A DNA stretch of 64,000 bases from Microterricola viridarii (GTDB lineage Bacteria > Actinomycetota > Actinomycetes > Actinomycetales > Microbacteriaceae): positions 1,674,001 to 1,738,000 of the forward strand of contig NZ_LT629742.1 in NCBI RefSeq assembly GCF_900104895.1. Reading direction: 5' to 3'. Of this stretch, positions 1-8,095 are shown piece after piece. The notes beneath the pieces were generated by a model, which saw only the letters and a program-made list of their open reading frames with translations, was not told the DNA's origin and did not search any database. Position 1 is the stretch's first letter. Every line of letters starts with the position of its first letter. A program made the position numbers and the translations under genes.

Positions 1-1
1 C

Positions 2-892
2 GACATCATGCCGATCACGCGCCACGACGTGCGCGGCCTCGCCAAGCAGGGTGGCACCATCCTCGGCTCCAGCCGCACCAACCCCTTCGAGGGCGAGGGC
101 GGCGGGCCGGAGAACATCCAGCGCATGCTCGATGAGAACGGCATCGACGCGATCATCGCGATCGGCGGCGAGGGCACCCTCACCGCCGCACGCCGCCTGC
201 ACGACGAGGGCGGCATCAACGTCGTCGGCGTGCCGAAGACGATCGACAACGACCTGACCGCCACCGACTACTCCTTCGGCTTCGACACCGCCGTGGAGAT
301 CGCCACGGAGGCCATCGACCGCCTGCGCACCACCGCCGACTCGCACGGCCGCTGCATGGTGCTCGAGGTCATGGGCCGCCACGTCGGCTGGATCGCCCTG
401 CACTCCGGCATGGCCGGCGGCGCGCACGCCATCCTCATCCCGGAGCAGCCGCAGTCCATCGAGCAGATCTGCGAGTGGGTGGAGTCCGTGCGCGAGCGCG
501 GCCGTGCCCCGCTCGTCGTCGTCGCCGAGGGCTTCACCCTCGAGGGCATGACCGAGGCGCACTCGCACAAGGGCCTGGACGCCTTCAACCGCCCGCGCCT
601 CGGCGGCATCGCCGAGCTGCTCGCCCCGATGATCGAGGAGCGCACAGGCATCGAGTCCCGCGCGACCGTTCTCGGCCACATCCAGCGCGGCGGCGCCCCG
701 AGCGCCTACGACCGGGTGCTGGCCACCCGTCTCGGCATGGCAGCCGTCGAGGCCGTCTACGAGCGCCAGTGGGGCTCCATGGTGTCCCTCCGCGGCACCG
801 AGATCAAGACCGTGAGCATCGCCGAGGCGACCGGCGGGCTGAACACCGTGCCGCAGGACCGCTTCGACGAGGCCCGCATCCTGTTCGGCTAG
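2..892 (+). CDS. pfkA: 6-phosphofructokinase, 5'-truncated by the window edge
   Basis: Phosphorylates fructose 6-phosphate to fructose 1,6-bisphosphate in glycolysis, in the cytosol. The reading frame is open to base 2, so the N-terminus lies outside the window; about 296 residues are visible. From the ATG at base 8, GGEGT is at residues 53-57 and PKTIDND at 76-82. This is the catalytic core of the PfkA superfamily. Gly at the position matching E. coli Gly104 predicts ATP as donor; PPi enzymes usually have Asp there. Lys replaces E. coli Gly124, a mixed pattern common in actinobacterial enzymes. It ends 41 bp before the NUDIX gene. Family assignment is firm; phosphoryl donor is inference. Confidence 0.93.
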   Translation, partial: DIMPITRHDVRGLAKQGGTILGSSRTNPFEGEGGGPENIQRMLDENGIDAIIAIGGEGTLTAARRLHDEGGINVVGVPKTIDNDLTATDYSFGFDTAVEIATEAIDRLRTTADSHGRCMVLEVMGRHVGWIALHSGMAGGAHAILIPEQPQSIEQICEWVESVRERGRAPLVVVAEGFTLEGMTEAHSHKGLDAFNRPRLGGIAELLAPMIEERTGIESRATVLGHIQRGGAPSAYDRVLATRLGMAAVEAVYERQWGSMVSLRGTEIKTVSIAEATGGLNTVPQDRFDEARILFG

Positions 893-933
893 GCCGACCG
901 CCGCGCATTCGATCCACCCCGATTCGAGCTGAC

Positions 934-1440
934 ATGGACCCCGCCCCGCTCCCGCAGGTGTGCGTCGTGTACCTGCTGCGCACCGACGAGCGCGGCATCC
1001 GGCAGGTGCTGCTCGGCCGCAAGAAGCTCGGCCTCGGCCAGGGCAATTTCGTCGCGCCGGGCGGCAAGCTAGAGCCGGGGGAGTCGCCGGCGGATGCCGC
1101 GGTGCGCGAGGTCGCCGAGGAGGCGGGCGTGCTCGTCGCACCCGCAGACCTGCAGAGCCGCGGCATGCTCGACTACTTCTTCCCGCACCGCGAATCGTGG
1201 AGCCAGCGCTCGCACGTCTTCGTCTGCGAGCGCTGGACGGGCATTCCCCGAGAATCCAATGAGCTGAATCCGGAGTGGGTCGACCTGGACGCCGTCCCGT
1301 ACGCAGAAATGTGGGATGACGCCCGGTTTTGGTTGCCGGAGGTGCTGGCAGGGGGAGAGGTCCGACGCGACTTCACCTTCGGCGAGGATCTTGCAAGCGT
1401 CGTGGATGCGACACTCTCGGCCGAGCGTCCCCAGCGCTGA
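934..1440 (+). CDS. NUDIX hydrolase, MTH1/MutT-like
   Basis: A 168-residue NUDIX hydrolase, probably cleaving oxidised or non-canonical nucleoside triphosphates. A full Nudix box lies at residues 44-66 (G-x5-E-x7-REVAEEAGV), which supplies the metal-binding glutamates. The C-terminal part PYAEMWDDARFW resembles the tryptophan/aspartate-containing substrate region of MTH1-type 8-oxo-dGTPases. The frame is open further upstream, inside pfkA, but ATG 934 gives a normal NUDIX length and starts just before the conserved first strand, so I chose it. No strong Shine-Dalgarno is visible. Substrate is inferred by similarity only. Confidence 0.88.
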   Translation: MDPAPLPQVCVVYLLRTDERGIRQVLLGRKKLGLGQGNFVAPGGKLEPGESPADAAVREVAEEAGVLVAPADLQSRGMLDYFFPHRESWSQRSHVFVCERWTGIPRESNELNPEWVDLDAVPYAEMWDDARFWLPEVLAGGEVRRDFTFGEDLASVVDATLSAERPQR

Positions 1441-1452
1441 CCCGCGCTCAGG

Positions 1453-1480
1453 TTGACCTTGGTCGATCTGGGTGTAAGTA
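1453..1480 (+). promoter_or_regulatory. Candidate promoter for the phosphate transporter operon
   Basis: TTGACC at 1453-1458 is followed after 16 nt by TAAGTA at 1475-1480, giving a leader of about 95 nt before the GTG at 1581. Further down, GGTGTATTTTCACC around 1540-1553 is a short imperfect inverted repeat and might be a regulator site. I could not match it confidently to the actinobacterial PhoP box. Confidence 0.4.
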
Positions 1481-1580
1481 TCGACGTGGTGTTCCGCAGT
1501 TCTTCGATTTCGGCAAGCCATTCCTAGTGAATTTCCGGTGTATTTTCACCGAACCCCTCTTCCCCTAAAGAAAGTCGCCG

Positions 1581-2762
1581 GTGGATATCACCCTGATCGT
1601 CGTGCTTGTCATCGCGCTCGCACTGTTCTTCGATTTCACGAACGGCTTCCACGACACCGCCAACGCGATGGCCACCCCCATCGCGACCGGTGCCATGAAG
1701 CCGAAGGTCGCGGTCACCCTCGCGGCGCTGCTCAACCTCGTCGGGGCGTTCCTGTCCACCGAGGTCGCCAAGACCATCTCGCACGGCATCATCAATGAGG
1801 GCGAGGGCGGCGTTCTCATCACGCCGGAACTGATCTTCGCCGGCCTCATCGGCGCTGTCGTCTGGAACATGCTGACCTGGCTGCTCGGGCTCCCGTCCAG
1901 CTCCAGCCACGCGCTCTTCGGCGGTCTCATCGGTGCTGCCCTCGTCGGCGCCGGCATCAACGCGATCAACATCGACCAGGTGCTCTCCAAGGTGATCCTG
2001 CCCGCGCTCATCGCGCCGGTCACCGCGGGTGTCGTCGCCTATGCGGCCACCAAGCTGGCCTACGCCATCACCCGCCGCTACGACGGCCGCCCCGACGGCC
2101 GCGACGGCTTCCGCTACGCGCAGATCTTCTCCAGCTCGCTCGTCGCCCTGGCGCACGGCACGAACGACGCGCAGAAGACCATGGGTGTCATCACGCTGGT
2201 GCTGGTCTCCAGCGGCCTGCAGGCAGCCGACAACGACAACGTGCAGACCTGGGTCGTCGTGACCTGTGCACTCGCCATCGCGCTCGGAACGTACATGGGC
2301 GGATGGCGCATCATCCGCACGCTCGGCACCGGCCTCACCGACGTCAAGCCCGCCCAGGGCTTCGCCGCGGAGACCGCCACGGCGGCCACGATCCTCGCCT
2401 CCACCCACCTCGGTTTCGCCCTCTCCACCACGCAGGTCGCCTCCGGCTCGGTCATCGGCTCTGGCCTCGGCCGCCGCGGATCGACCGTGCGCTGGGGCAC
2501 CGCCGGCCGCATCGGCATCGGCTGGCTGCTCACACTTCCCGCCGCCGCCCTCGTCGGCGCGGTCGCCGCCTGGATCGCGCACCTCGGCCCGTGGGGCATC
2601 GTCGTCGACGCCGTCATCGGCACCGTCGTGATCGTCGGCATCTTCCTCTGGTCGCGCCGCGACGAGATCTCGCACAGCAACGTCGTCAGCGACGTCGCCG
2701 ACTCGGGCAAGGCCGTCAAGATCAAGAGCAACCCCAAGCCCAAGCGAAAGGCAAAGCCGTGA
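1581..2762 (+). CDS. pit: Inorganic phosphate transporter, PiT family
   Basis: A 393-residue low-affinity phosphate/cation symporter of the inner membrane. The N-terminus carries the PiT signature DFTNGFHDTANAMATPIATG directly after the first membrane segment. The second half repeats it as ALAHGTNDAQKTMGVI, the internal duplication typical of the family. There are about ten membrane segments. The start is GTG 1581, eight bases after an AAAGAAAG stretch. Its TGA overlaps the GTG of the next small membrane-protein gene (GTGA, 2759-2762), so the two are probably translationally coupled. The C-terminus is Lys-rich (KSNPKPKRKAKP). Confidence 0.95.
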   Translation: MDITLIVVLVIALALFFDFTNGFHDTANAMATPIATGAMKPKVAVTLAALLNLVGAFLSTEVAKTISHGIINEGEGGVLITPELIFAGLIGAVVWNMLTWLLGLPSSSSHALFGGLIGAALVGAGINAINIDQVLSKVILPALIAPVTAGVVAYAATKLAYAITRRYDGRPDGRDGFRYAQIFSSSLVALAHGTNDAQKTMGVITLVLVSSGLQAADNDNVQTWVVVTCALAIALGTYMGGWRIIRTLGTGLTDVKPAQGFAAETATAATILASTHLGFALSTTQVASGSVIGSGLGRRGSTVRWGTAGRIGIGWLLTLPAAALVGAVAAWIAHLGPWGIVVDAVIGTVVIVGIFLWSRRDEISHSNVVSDVADSGKAVKIKSNPKPKRKAKP

Positions 2763-3091
2763 TCGACTGGGTCGCCTTCTTCATCGTCTTCCTGGCGGCG
2801 ATCGTCTCCACCGTCGTCGTCGTCTCCACCTACTCGCTCGGCCTGCGTCTGCTCTCGGCCTCCGGCCGGGTCCCCGTCGTCGAGCCGGCCGAGTTCACCG
2901 ACGCCATCACCGTGATGTCGGCCAAGGAGATCAAGACCGCCACCAAGCGCGCCCGCAAGGCCGCCAAGAAGAACCCGCTCACCGCGGGGCAGAAGCAGGC
3001 CGCCTTCATCGGCGCCTGGGCCTGCTTCGTCGTCTGTGCCTGCGCGGTGCTCTTCGGCATCTACCTGATCGTCCCCGCCCTCCACTCCTAG
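2759..3091 (+). CDS. Small two-TM membrane protein coupled to PiT
   Basis: A 110-residue protein with a membrane segment near residues 4-30, a basic Lys/Arg-rich middle (TATKRARKAAKKNPLT), and a second membrane segment near 80-105. The GTG overlaps the stop of the PiT gene by four bases. I recognise no domain. The context suggests an accessory or stability partner for phosphate uptake, but nothing in the sequence proves that. It is the last gene before the hairpin array. Confidence 0.75.
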   Translation: MIDWVAFFIVFLAAIVSTVVVVSTYSLGLRLLSASGRVPVVEPAEFTDAITVMSAKEIKTATKRARKAAKKNPLTAGQKQAAFIGAWACFVVCACAVLFGIYLIVPALHS

Positions 3092-3155
3092 GCCGGCGCC
3101 GCCGCCGGCCCGCGTGGCCGCCCGCGCAGCCGCCCGCGCGGTCGCGGCTGCTCCC

Positions 3156-3215
3156 CGCGCCACTTCGTAGGCATCCGGCCACCTGGTGTGGCGCGGAGGC
3201 CTACGAACTGGCGCA
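3156..3215. repeat. Hairpin unit 1
   Basis: One base shorter than the other units. The stem differs from them by a paired change: TTCGTAGGC on the left matches GCCTACGAA on the right, where units such as 2 and 5 keep GCCCAC on the right arm. The C-C mismatch is kept. Confidence 0.85.
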
Positions 3216-3367
3216 CAGCGGCCGTCGCCGCACGCCCGCCGGCCGCAGCCCACCCGTGTCGCCGCACGCCCGTCGCCGCGTGTGGATGTCGCAGCGGGGA
3301 TGTCGCAGCGTGGCTGGGTCGCGGTGGGACTGTCGCAGCGACTGCCCGACGCTCGTCGTTCGCGTGC

Positions 3368-3428
3368 TGCGCCACTTCGTGGGCCTCCGCGCCAGCTGGT
3401 GTGGCGCGGAGGCCCACAAACTGGCGCA
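3368..3428. repeat. Hairpin unit 2
   Basis: Arms 3368-3394 and 3402-3428, loop GCTGGTG. Near-perfect pairing apart from the conserved C-C mismatch and one C-A position. Confidence 0.88.
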
Positions 3429-3630
3429 CAGCACCCGTTTCCGTGCGCCGGTTGTTGCACGCTCGGTGCAGAACGGATGCCGCGGCGCACCCGTGTTGCA
3501 GTACGCCTGTCGCAGCGCGCCCGGCGCCCTACGGCTGTCGCAGCGCGGCTGTCGCAGCGTGTGGATGTCGCAGCGGGGCTGTCGCCGTACCGCTGTCGCT
3601 GCGACCGCCCGATGCGCGCTGTTCGCGTCC

Positions 3631-3691
3631 TGCGCCACTTCCTGGGCCCCCGCGCCAGCTGGTGTGGCGCGGAGGCCCACGAGCTGGCGCA
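3631..3691. repeat. Hairpin unit 3
   Basis: 61 nt with the same ends and loop as unit 2. A few unpaired substitutions lie in the left arm (CCTGGGCCCC). The C-C mismatch is present. Confidence 0.85.
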
Positions 3692-3805
3692 CATCGGCCG
3701 TTGCCGTGCGCCCGCCGAGGCGCACCCGTGTAGCCGCAGGCCCGTCGCAGCGCCCGTCGCAGCGGGGCTGTCGCAGCGGTTGCCCGATGCGCGCTGTTTG
3801 CGCGC

Positions 3806-3866
3806 TGCGCCACTTCGTGGGCCTGCGCGCCAGCTGATGTGGCGCGGAAGCCCACCAACTGGCGCA
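3806..3866. repeat. Hairpin unit 4
   Basis: 61 nt; loop GCTGATG. The right arm carries GGAAGCCCACCAACTGG, slightly decayed. The C-C mismatch is present. Confidence 0.85.
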
Positions 3867-4012
3867 CAGCGGCCGTGGCCGCATGCCCGCCGAGGTGCCC
3901 CCGGGTAGTCGCACGCCCGTCGCAGCGAGCCCGGCGCAGTACGGCTGTCGCAGCGTGGCTGGGTCGCGGTGGGACTGTCGCAGCGGCTGCCCGATGCGCG
4001 CTGTTCGCGCCC

Positions 4013-4073
4013 TACGCCACTTCGTGCGGATCCGCGCCAGCTGATGTGGCGCGGAGGCCCACGAACTGGCGCA
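4013..4073. repeat. Hairpin unit 5
   Basis: 61 nt; loop GCTGATG. The left arm has diverged (TTCGTGCGGATCC) while the right arm keeps the common sequence. The C-C mismatch is present. Confidence 0.83.
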
Positions 4074-4226
4074 CAGCGGCCGTGGCAGTGCGCCGGTTGC
4101 TGCACGCTCGGTGCAGAGCGGATGCCGCGGCGCGAGCGCTGTCGCACCGGCATCCGTCGACCAGGCTGCCAGCAGTCGCGCCTCCGCCGCCGACGGGAAC
4201 GCGCGGGAACGATCGGGGACGCAAAA

Positions 4227-4273
4227 GCCTCCCCGTCGACACCGCGCGCGAGGCGCGGAGTCGACGGGGAGGC
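4227..4273 (-). terminator. Rho-independent terminator of the uracil permease gene
   Basis: A perfect 14-bp stem, GCCTCCCCGTCGAC (4227-4240) with its complement at 4260-4273, is followed on the minus strand by TTTT. It lies 57 bp past the permease stop codon. Confidence 0.85.
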
Positions 4274-4275
4274 GA

Positions 4276-4330
4276 GTGCTGTGGTGCGGGTGGTGCTGTG
4301 GTGCGGGTGGTGCTGTGGTGCGGGTGGTGC
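4276..4330. repeat. 17-bp tandem repeat, 3.2 copies
   Basis: The unit GTGCTGTGGTGCGGGTG occurs at 4276-4292, 4293-4309 and 4310-4326 without change, plus GTGC at 4327-4330. It runs into the stop codon of the permease gene, between that stop and its terminator. Confidence 0.95.
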
Positions 4331-5610
4331 TAGAGCTTGTTGGTGCCGCGGACGCGGGCCACCGCGGTCATCACGTGGTAGACGACGATCGCGGCAATGG
4401 TGCCGAGCGCGATACCGGTGAAGGTGATGCCGCCGATGGTGATCGTGTAATCGGCGATGGCGATGATCAGGGCGGTCGCGGCCGTGAACTGGTTGATCGG
4501 GCTGTTGAAGTCGACCTTGTTGTCGAGCCAGATCTTCACACCGATGATGCCGATGAGGCCATAGAGCGCGGTCGTGACGCCACCGAGGACTCCCGGCGGG
4601 ATGGTGTTGATGACGGCGCCGACCTTGGGGGAGAGGCTGAGCAGGATCGCGAAGATGCCGGCCACCCAGTAGGCGGCAGTGGAGTAGACGCGGGTCGCGG
4701 CCATGACGCCGATGTTCTCGCCGTAGGTGGTGGTTCCGGAACCGCCGAAGCTACCGGCGAGCATCGTGGCGACACCGTCTGCGAACAACGCGCGGCCGGT
4801 GAGCTTGTTGACGCCCGGGTTGGTCAGCTGAGCGACGCCGCGCACGTGGCCGACATTCTCGGCAATCAGGACGAGCACAACGGGGATGAACGCGGGCAGG
4901 AAGGCGAGCACGGTGGGGTCGGTGAACGGGTTCGTGGGGAATGCGAAGGTCGGCAAGCCGATCCAGGCGGCTTCCGCGACCTTGTCGAAGTTCACCTGGC
5001 CGAACAGCACGGCGGCCACGTATCCGACGAGCACACCGATGAAGATGGACAGCCTGCCCAGGATTCCCCGGAAGAAGACGGCGCTCAACAGCACGGCGGC
5101 CAGCGTGATGATGGCGGTGAGCGGGGCCTGGGCGAAGTTGGCCCCGGCCGCGGGCGCGAGGTTGAAGCCGATCAGCGCCACAATGGCGCCGGCCACGACG
5201 GGCGGCATGAGCGCGTCGATCCAGCCCGAACCGGTGACCTGCACCAGGAGGCCGACGATTGCGAGCATGGCGCCGACGACGACGATGCCGAAGAGGGCGT
5301 TGCCGTAGTTGGTGCCGACCGTTGCCGCGGTGATCGGGGCGATGAACGCGAAGGAGGAGCCCAGGTAGCTGGGGAGCTTGTTGCGGGTGACCAGCAGGAA
5401 CAGGATCGTGCCGAGACCGGAGAACAGCAGGGTCGTGCTGGGCGGGAAGCCGGTGAGGATCGGGACGAGGAACGTCGCGCCGAACATGGCGACGACGTGC
5501 TGCATCCCCAAACCGATCGTGCGCGGCCAACTCAGTCGCTCTTCAGGGGCGACGATTGTGCTCGCGGCGACGTTCTTGCCGTCTCCGTGCAGCTTCCAGG
5601 GCAGTTCCAT
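4330..5610 (-). CDS. Uracil/xanthine permease, NCS2 family (UraA-like)
   Basis: A 426-residue nucleobase:cation symporter of the inner membrane. The core GGSGTTTYGENIGVMAATRV is the UraA-type substrate/proton site with its conserved Glu, and the expected 12-14 hydrophobic segments are present. The start is the ATG at 5610 (MELPWKLHGDG), which aligns with family N-termini; the frame stays open further upstream but that extension is not permease-like. The gene is divergent from an AzgA-type permease, so the locus pairs a probable uracil carrier with a purine carrier. A strong terminator follows. Uracil is the most likely substrate; xanthine cannot be excluded. Confidence 0.92.
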   Translation of the reverse strand: MELPWKLHGDGKNVAASTIVAPEERLSWPRTIGLGMQHVVAMFGATFLVPILTGFPPSTTLLFSGLGTILFLLVTRNKLPSYLGSSFAFIAPITAATVGTNYGNALFGIVVVGAMLAIVGLLVQVTGSGWIDALMPPVVAGAIVALIGFNLAPAAGANFAQAPLTAIITLAAVLLSAVFFRGILGRLSIFIGVLVGYVAAVLFGQVNFDKVAEAAWIGLPTFAFPTNPFTDPTVLAFLPAFIPVVLVLIAENVGHVRGVAQLTNPGVNKLTGRALFADGVATMLAGSFGGSGTTTYGENIGVMAATRVYSTAAYWVAGIFAILLSLSPKVGAVINTIPPGVLGGVTTALYGLIGIIGVKIWLDNKVDFNSPINQFTAATALIIAIADYTITIGGITFTGIALGTIAAIVVYHVMTAVARVRGTNKL

Positions 5611-5721
5611 GCGGTGTTTCCGTTCAGAGAGGGGGTGCGAAATGGGGGTGCGGGGCGGGAAACCCCTTGACGATCGTAGGGACTGTTGGGGCCCAATGCG
5701 TGCCTCCGCTAGGAAAACCCT

Positions 5722-5766
5722 TAGAATCAACCGGGGATTTGACAACATATGAGCACAAGGAGCTAG
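5722..5766 (+). promoter_or_regulatory. Promoter element and 5-codon ORF before the AzgA-type gene
   Basis: TAGAAT at 5722-5727 fits a -10 box. Downstream, ATG 5749 opens a five-codon frame (M-S-T-R-S) ending in TAG at 5764-5766. The Shine-Dalgarno AAGGAG (5757-5762) lies inside this mini-frame, six bases before the likely ATT start of the permease. Confidence 0.4.
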
Positions 5767-5768
5767 CC

Positions 5769-7238
5769 ATTTCACAGTCAACGGCCACCGAGACACCCGC
5801 AACACCGCCTTCGGGCCTGAAGTCTCGAATCGACAGCTACTTTGAAATCACGCGGCGCGGCTCCAACTTCGCCACCGAGGTGCGCGGCGGCATCGTCACC
5901 TTCGTGACGATGGCGTACATCGTCATCCTGAACCCGATCATCCTGAGCAGCGGCGTCGACATCGACGGCAACTCGCTCGGATTCCCGCAGCTCGCGGCCG
6001 TCACCGCGCTGACCGCCGGCGTTATGACGATCCTCTTCGGTGTCGTCGCCCGCCTGCCGTTCGGCTTCGCGGCCGGCCTCGGCATCAACTCCTTCCTCGC
6101 CGTGAGCGTCGTCGGCGAGGTGACCTGGCCCGAGGCCATGGGCCTCGTCGTCATCAACGGCCTGATCATCGTGCTGCTGGCCGCCACCGGCCTGCGCCGC
6201 CTGATCTTCGAGGCGGTGCCGATTCAGCTGAAGCTCGCCATCACCGTCGGTATCGGCCTCTTCATCGCCTTCATCGGCCTCGTCAACGCCGGCTTCGTCA
6301 CCTCCACCGGTGCGGCCTCCCCGCCCGTCGGCCTCGGCGTCAACGGCTCCGTTGCGACGATCCCGACCCTCATCTTCATCGTCACCCTCGTCGTCACCGG
6401 CGTCCTGGTCGCCCGCAAGGTCAAGGGCGCCCTGCTCATCGGCCTCGTCGGCAGCACCGTGCTCGCCGTCATCGTCGAGGCGATCGCGAAGCTCGGCCCG
6501 CAGTTCTCGAACGGCGAGTTCAACGCCGGCGGCTGGAGCCTCTCTGTCCCCGCGCTGCCCGCCCAGTGGGTCAGCATCCCCGACCTCAGCCTCGTCGGCC
6601 AGGTCAGCTTCGGCAGCTTCGAGCGCATCGGCGCCCTGGCCGCCATGATGCTCGTCTTCACCCTCGTCTTCACGAACTTCTTCGACGCCATGGGCACCAT
6701 GACCGGCCTCTCCAACGAGGCCAAGCTGGCAGACGCCAAGGGCAACTTCCCCCGCCTGAAGAGCGCGCTCGTCGTCGAGGGCATCGGCGCCGTCGCCGGT
6801 GGCTTCACCTCCAGCTCCTCCAACACGGTCTTCATCGAGTCGGGCGCCGGCATCGGTGAGGGTGCGCGCACCGGCTTCGCCAACCTGATCACGGGCCTCA
6901 TGTTCCTGGTGGCGATGTTCTTCACGCCGCTCACCTCGATCGTGCCGACCGAGGTGGCCAGCGCCGCCCTCGTCATCGTGGGTGCCATGATGATGACCCA
7001 GATCAAGGACATCGACTTCAGCGAGTTCTCCGTGCTGCTGCCGGTGTTCCTCACGATCGTCGTCATGCCGCTCACCTACTCGATCGCCAACGGCATCGGC
7101 GCGGGCTTCGTCGCCTGGGTGCTGATCCGCTCGCTCTCCGGCAAGGCCAAGGGCATCAGCCCGCTGCTCTGGATCGTCGCGGCAGGCTTCCTGCTCTACT
7201 TCGTGCGCGGCCCGATCGAGACCATGCTCGGCCTGTAA
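5769..7238 (+). CDS. Adenine/guanine/hypoxanthine permease, AzgA-type NCS2
   Basis: A 489-residue purine:proton symporter. EVRGGIVTFVTMAYIVILNP near the N-terminus and GFAAGLGINSFLAV are AzgA/PurP-type hallmarks, and the expected membrane segments are present. Start choice is odd. No ATG, GTG or TTG follows a Shine-Dalgarno in this frame; the only well-placed signal is AAGGAG at 5757-5762 followed by ATT at 5769, which gives an N-terminus (MSQSTATETPATP...) typical of the family. The in-frame alternative is TTG 5739, without a good Shine-Dalgarno. Divergent from the uracil-type permease. Confidence 0.9.
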   Translation: MSQSTATETPATPPSGLKSRIDSYFEITRRGSNFATEVRGGIVTFVTMAYIVILNPIILSSGVDIDGNSLGFPQLAAVTALTAGVMTILFGVVARLPFGFAAGLGINSFLAVSVVGEVTWPEAMGLVVINGLIIVLLAATGLRRLIFEAVPIQLKLAITVGIGLFIAFIGLVNAGFVTSTGAASPPVGLGVNGSVATIPTLIFIVTLVVTGVLVARKVKGALLIGLVGSTVLAVIVEAIAKLGPQFSNGEFNAGGWSLSVPALPAQWVSIPDLSLVGQVSFGSFERIGALAAMMLVFTLVFTNFFDAMGTMTGLSNEAKLADAKGNFPRLKSALVVEGIGAVAGGFTSSSSNTVFIESGAGIGEGARTGFANLITGLMFLVAMFFTPLTSIVPTEVASAALVIVGAMMMTQIKDIDFSEFSVLLPVFLTIVVMPLTYSIANGIGAGFVAWVLIRSLSGKAKGISPLLWIVAAGFLLYFVRGPIETMLGL

Positions 7239-7255
7239 CCGAGAAGCACACAACA

Positions 7256-7288
7256 GAACGGCCGGATGCGACATGCATCCGGCCGTTC
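7256..7288. terminator. Hairpin terminator between convergent genes
   Basis: Perfect 14-bp stem GAACGGCCGGATGC / GCATCCGGCCGTTC (7256-7269, 7275-7288) with a 5-nt loop, between the purine permease and the convergent GntR-type gene. The T-run is weak on both sides, so it may act in both directions. Confidence 0.7.
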
Positions 7289-7317
7289 GGCGTTTGCAGG
7301 CGTGGTCCGGGCAGCCT

Positions 7318-8079
7318 CTAACCCAGGAAGCCGCGCAGCAGGGCCTCCGAGCCGGCGATGTGCTCGGTCATTGCCGCGGCCGCGGCATCCGGGTGCCCGC
7401 GCAGGATCGCCTTGACGATCGCCTCGTGCTGGGCGTTGGAGTGCACGATGTTCGGCGTGAGCAGCGGGATGTCGTCCAGCAGCTCGTTCACCCGCATCCG
7501 CACGTCGGCCACCAGAGGCACCAGGCCCGGCGAGCCGACCAGCTCGGCAATGAGCAGGTGCAGGCGCGAGTCGTGCCGGCGGTACTCCTCCGGGGCGGCG
7601 GCGCTGCAGTCGTCGAGCGCCTGCCAGAGCCGCTCCCGGTCTACCGCGCTCAGCTCGCACAGGGCGGCCTGCCGCACGGCGCCGACCTCCAGGATGCTGC
7701 GGAGCACGAGGGTGTCCTCGATCTCGGACGCCGGAACAGAGCGCCGCTCGCGCAGCTCGCCGTTCGCGTCGACGACCGGGGTGCCGCGCGGGACGGGGTC
7801 CACGACGAAGGTGCCGCCGTAGCGGCCGCGCCGGGACACGACGTAACCGGCCTCGGTCAGCGAGGCGATGGCGTCGCGCAGCGTGTCGCGGCTGACGGCG
7901 AGCATCCCCGCGAGCTCGCGCTCGGCCGGCAGCTTCTCGCCGGGCGCGATCAGGCCCAGTCGGATGGTCTGCAGCAGCCGCTGCACCGTCTCCTCGAAGG
8001 CGTTCGCGCTCTTCCCCGGGCGCAGCAGCAGCTCGGCGCTCAGCAGGCCGTGCTGTGCCGCATCCGGAGAATCAATCAT
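7318..8079 (-). CDS. GntR-family regulator, FadR subfamily, of the ethanolamine locus
   Basis: A 253-residue DNA-binding regulator. The winged helix near residues 28-95 contains PAERELAGMLAVSRDTLRDA and the wing YGGTFVV; the C-terminal half is an all-helical FCD ligand domain with the family's spaced histidines (HDSRLH, HSNAQHEAI). It ends the run SDR-ALDH-amidotransferase-GlnA4 on the same strand, 16 bp after the SDR start region, so it probably senses an intermediate and controls the ethanolamine genes and the divergent permease. Target and effector are inference. Confidence 0.88.
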   Translation of the reverse strand: MIDSPDAAQHGLLSAELLLRPGKSANAFEETVQRLLQTIRLGLIAPGEKLPAERELAGMLAVSRDTLRDAIASLTEAGYVVSRRGRYGGTFVVDPVPRGTPVVDANGELRERRSVPASEIEDTLVLRSILEVGAVRQAALCELSAVDRERLWQALDDCSAAAPEEYRRHDSRLHLLIAELVGSPGLVPLVADVRMRVNELLDDIPLLTPNIVHSNAQHEAIVKAILRGHPDAAAAAMTEHIAGSEALLRGFLG

Positions 8080-8095
8080 GGTTCCAGCCTAGGAC

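Larger units (their letters stand above)
3156..4160. repeat. Array of five ~61-nt palindromes with repeated spacers, non-coding
   Basis: Five long inverted repeats start at 3156, 3368, 3631, 3806 and 4013. Each has about 27-nt arms and a 7-nt loop, with outer ends TGCGCCACTTCG and CGAACTGGCGCA. Between them are runs of TGTCGCAGCG-like decamers and a lead-in close to TGCCCGATGCGCGCTGTTCG before units 3-5. Two spacer types follow the hairpins: one after units 1, 3 and 4 (GCCCGCCGAGGCGCACCCGT-like), the other after units 2 and 5 (with TGCACGCTCGGTGCA). Open frames here exist in several frames at once and are Arg/Ala-rich, as expected of high-GC repeats, so I call no gene. Not a CRISPR: the spacing is irregular and the spacers are themselves repeated. 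Confidence 0.9.

Noticed and set aside
1524-2675. Long minus-strand frame (383 aa) opposite the PiT gene
   Set aside because: Asp/Gly/Arg-rich translation typical of the antisense of a high-GC gene; no family resemblance.
3156-4160. CRISPR array
   Set aside because: Repeats are themselves palindromic and 61 nt, spacing is 175-263 nt, spacers are shared between units, and no cas gene is present.
3092-4330. Several 110-240 aa open frames in the hairpin array
   Set aside because: They run in overlapping frames on both strands, are Arg/Ala-rich with no domain, and follow the repeat structure; explained by high GC without stops.
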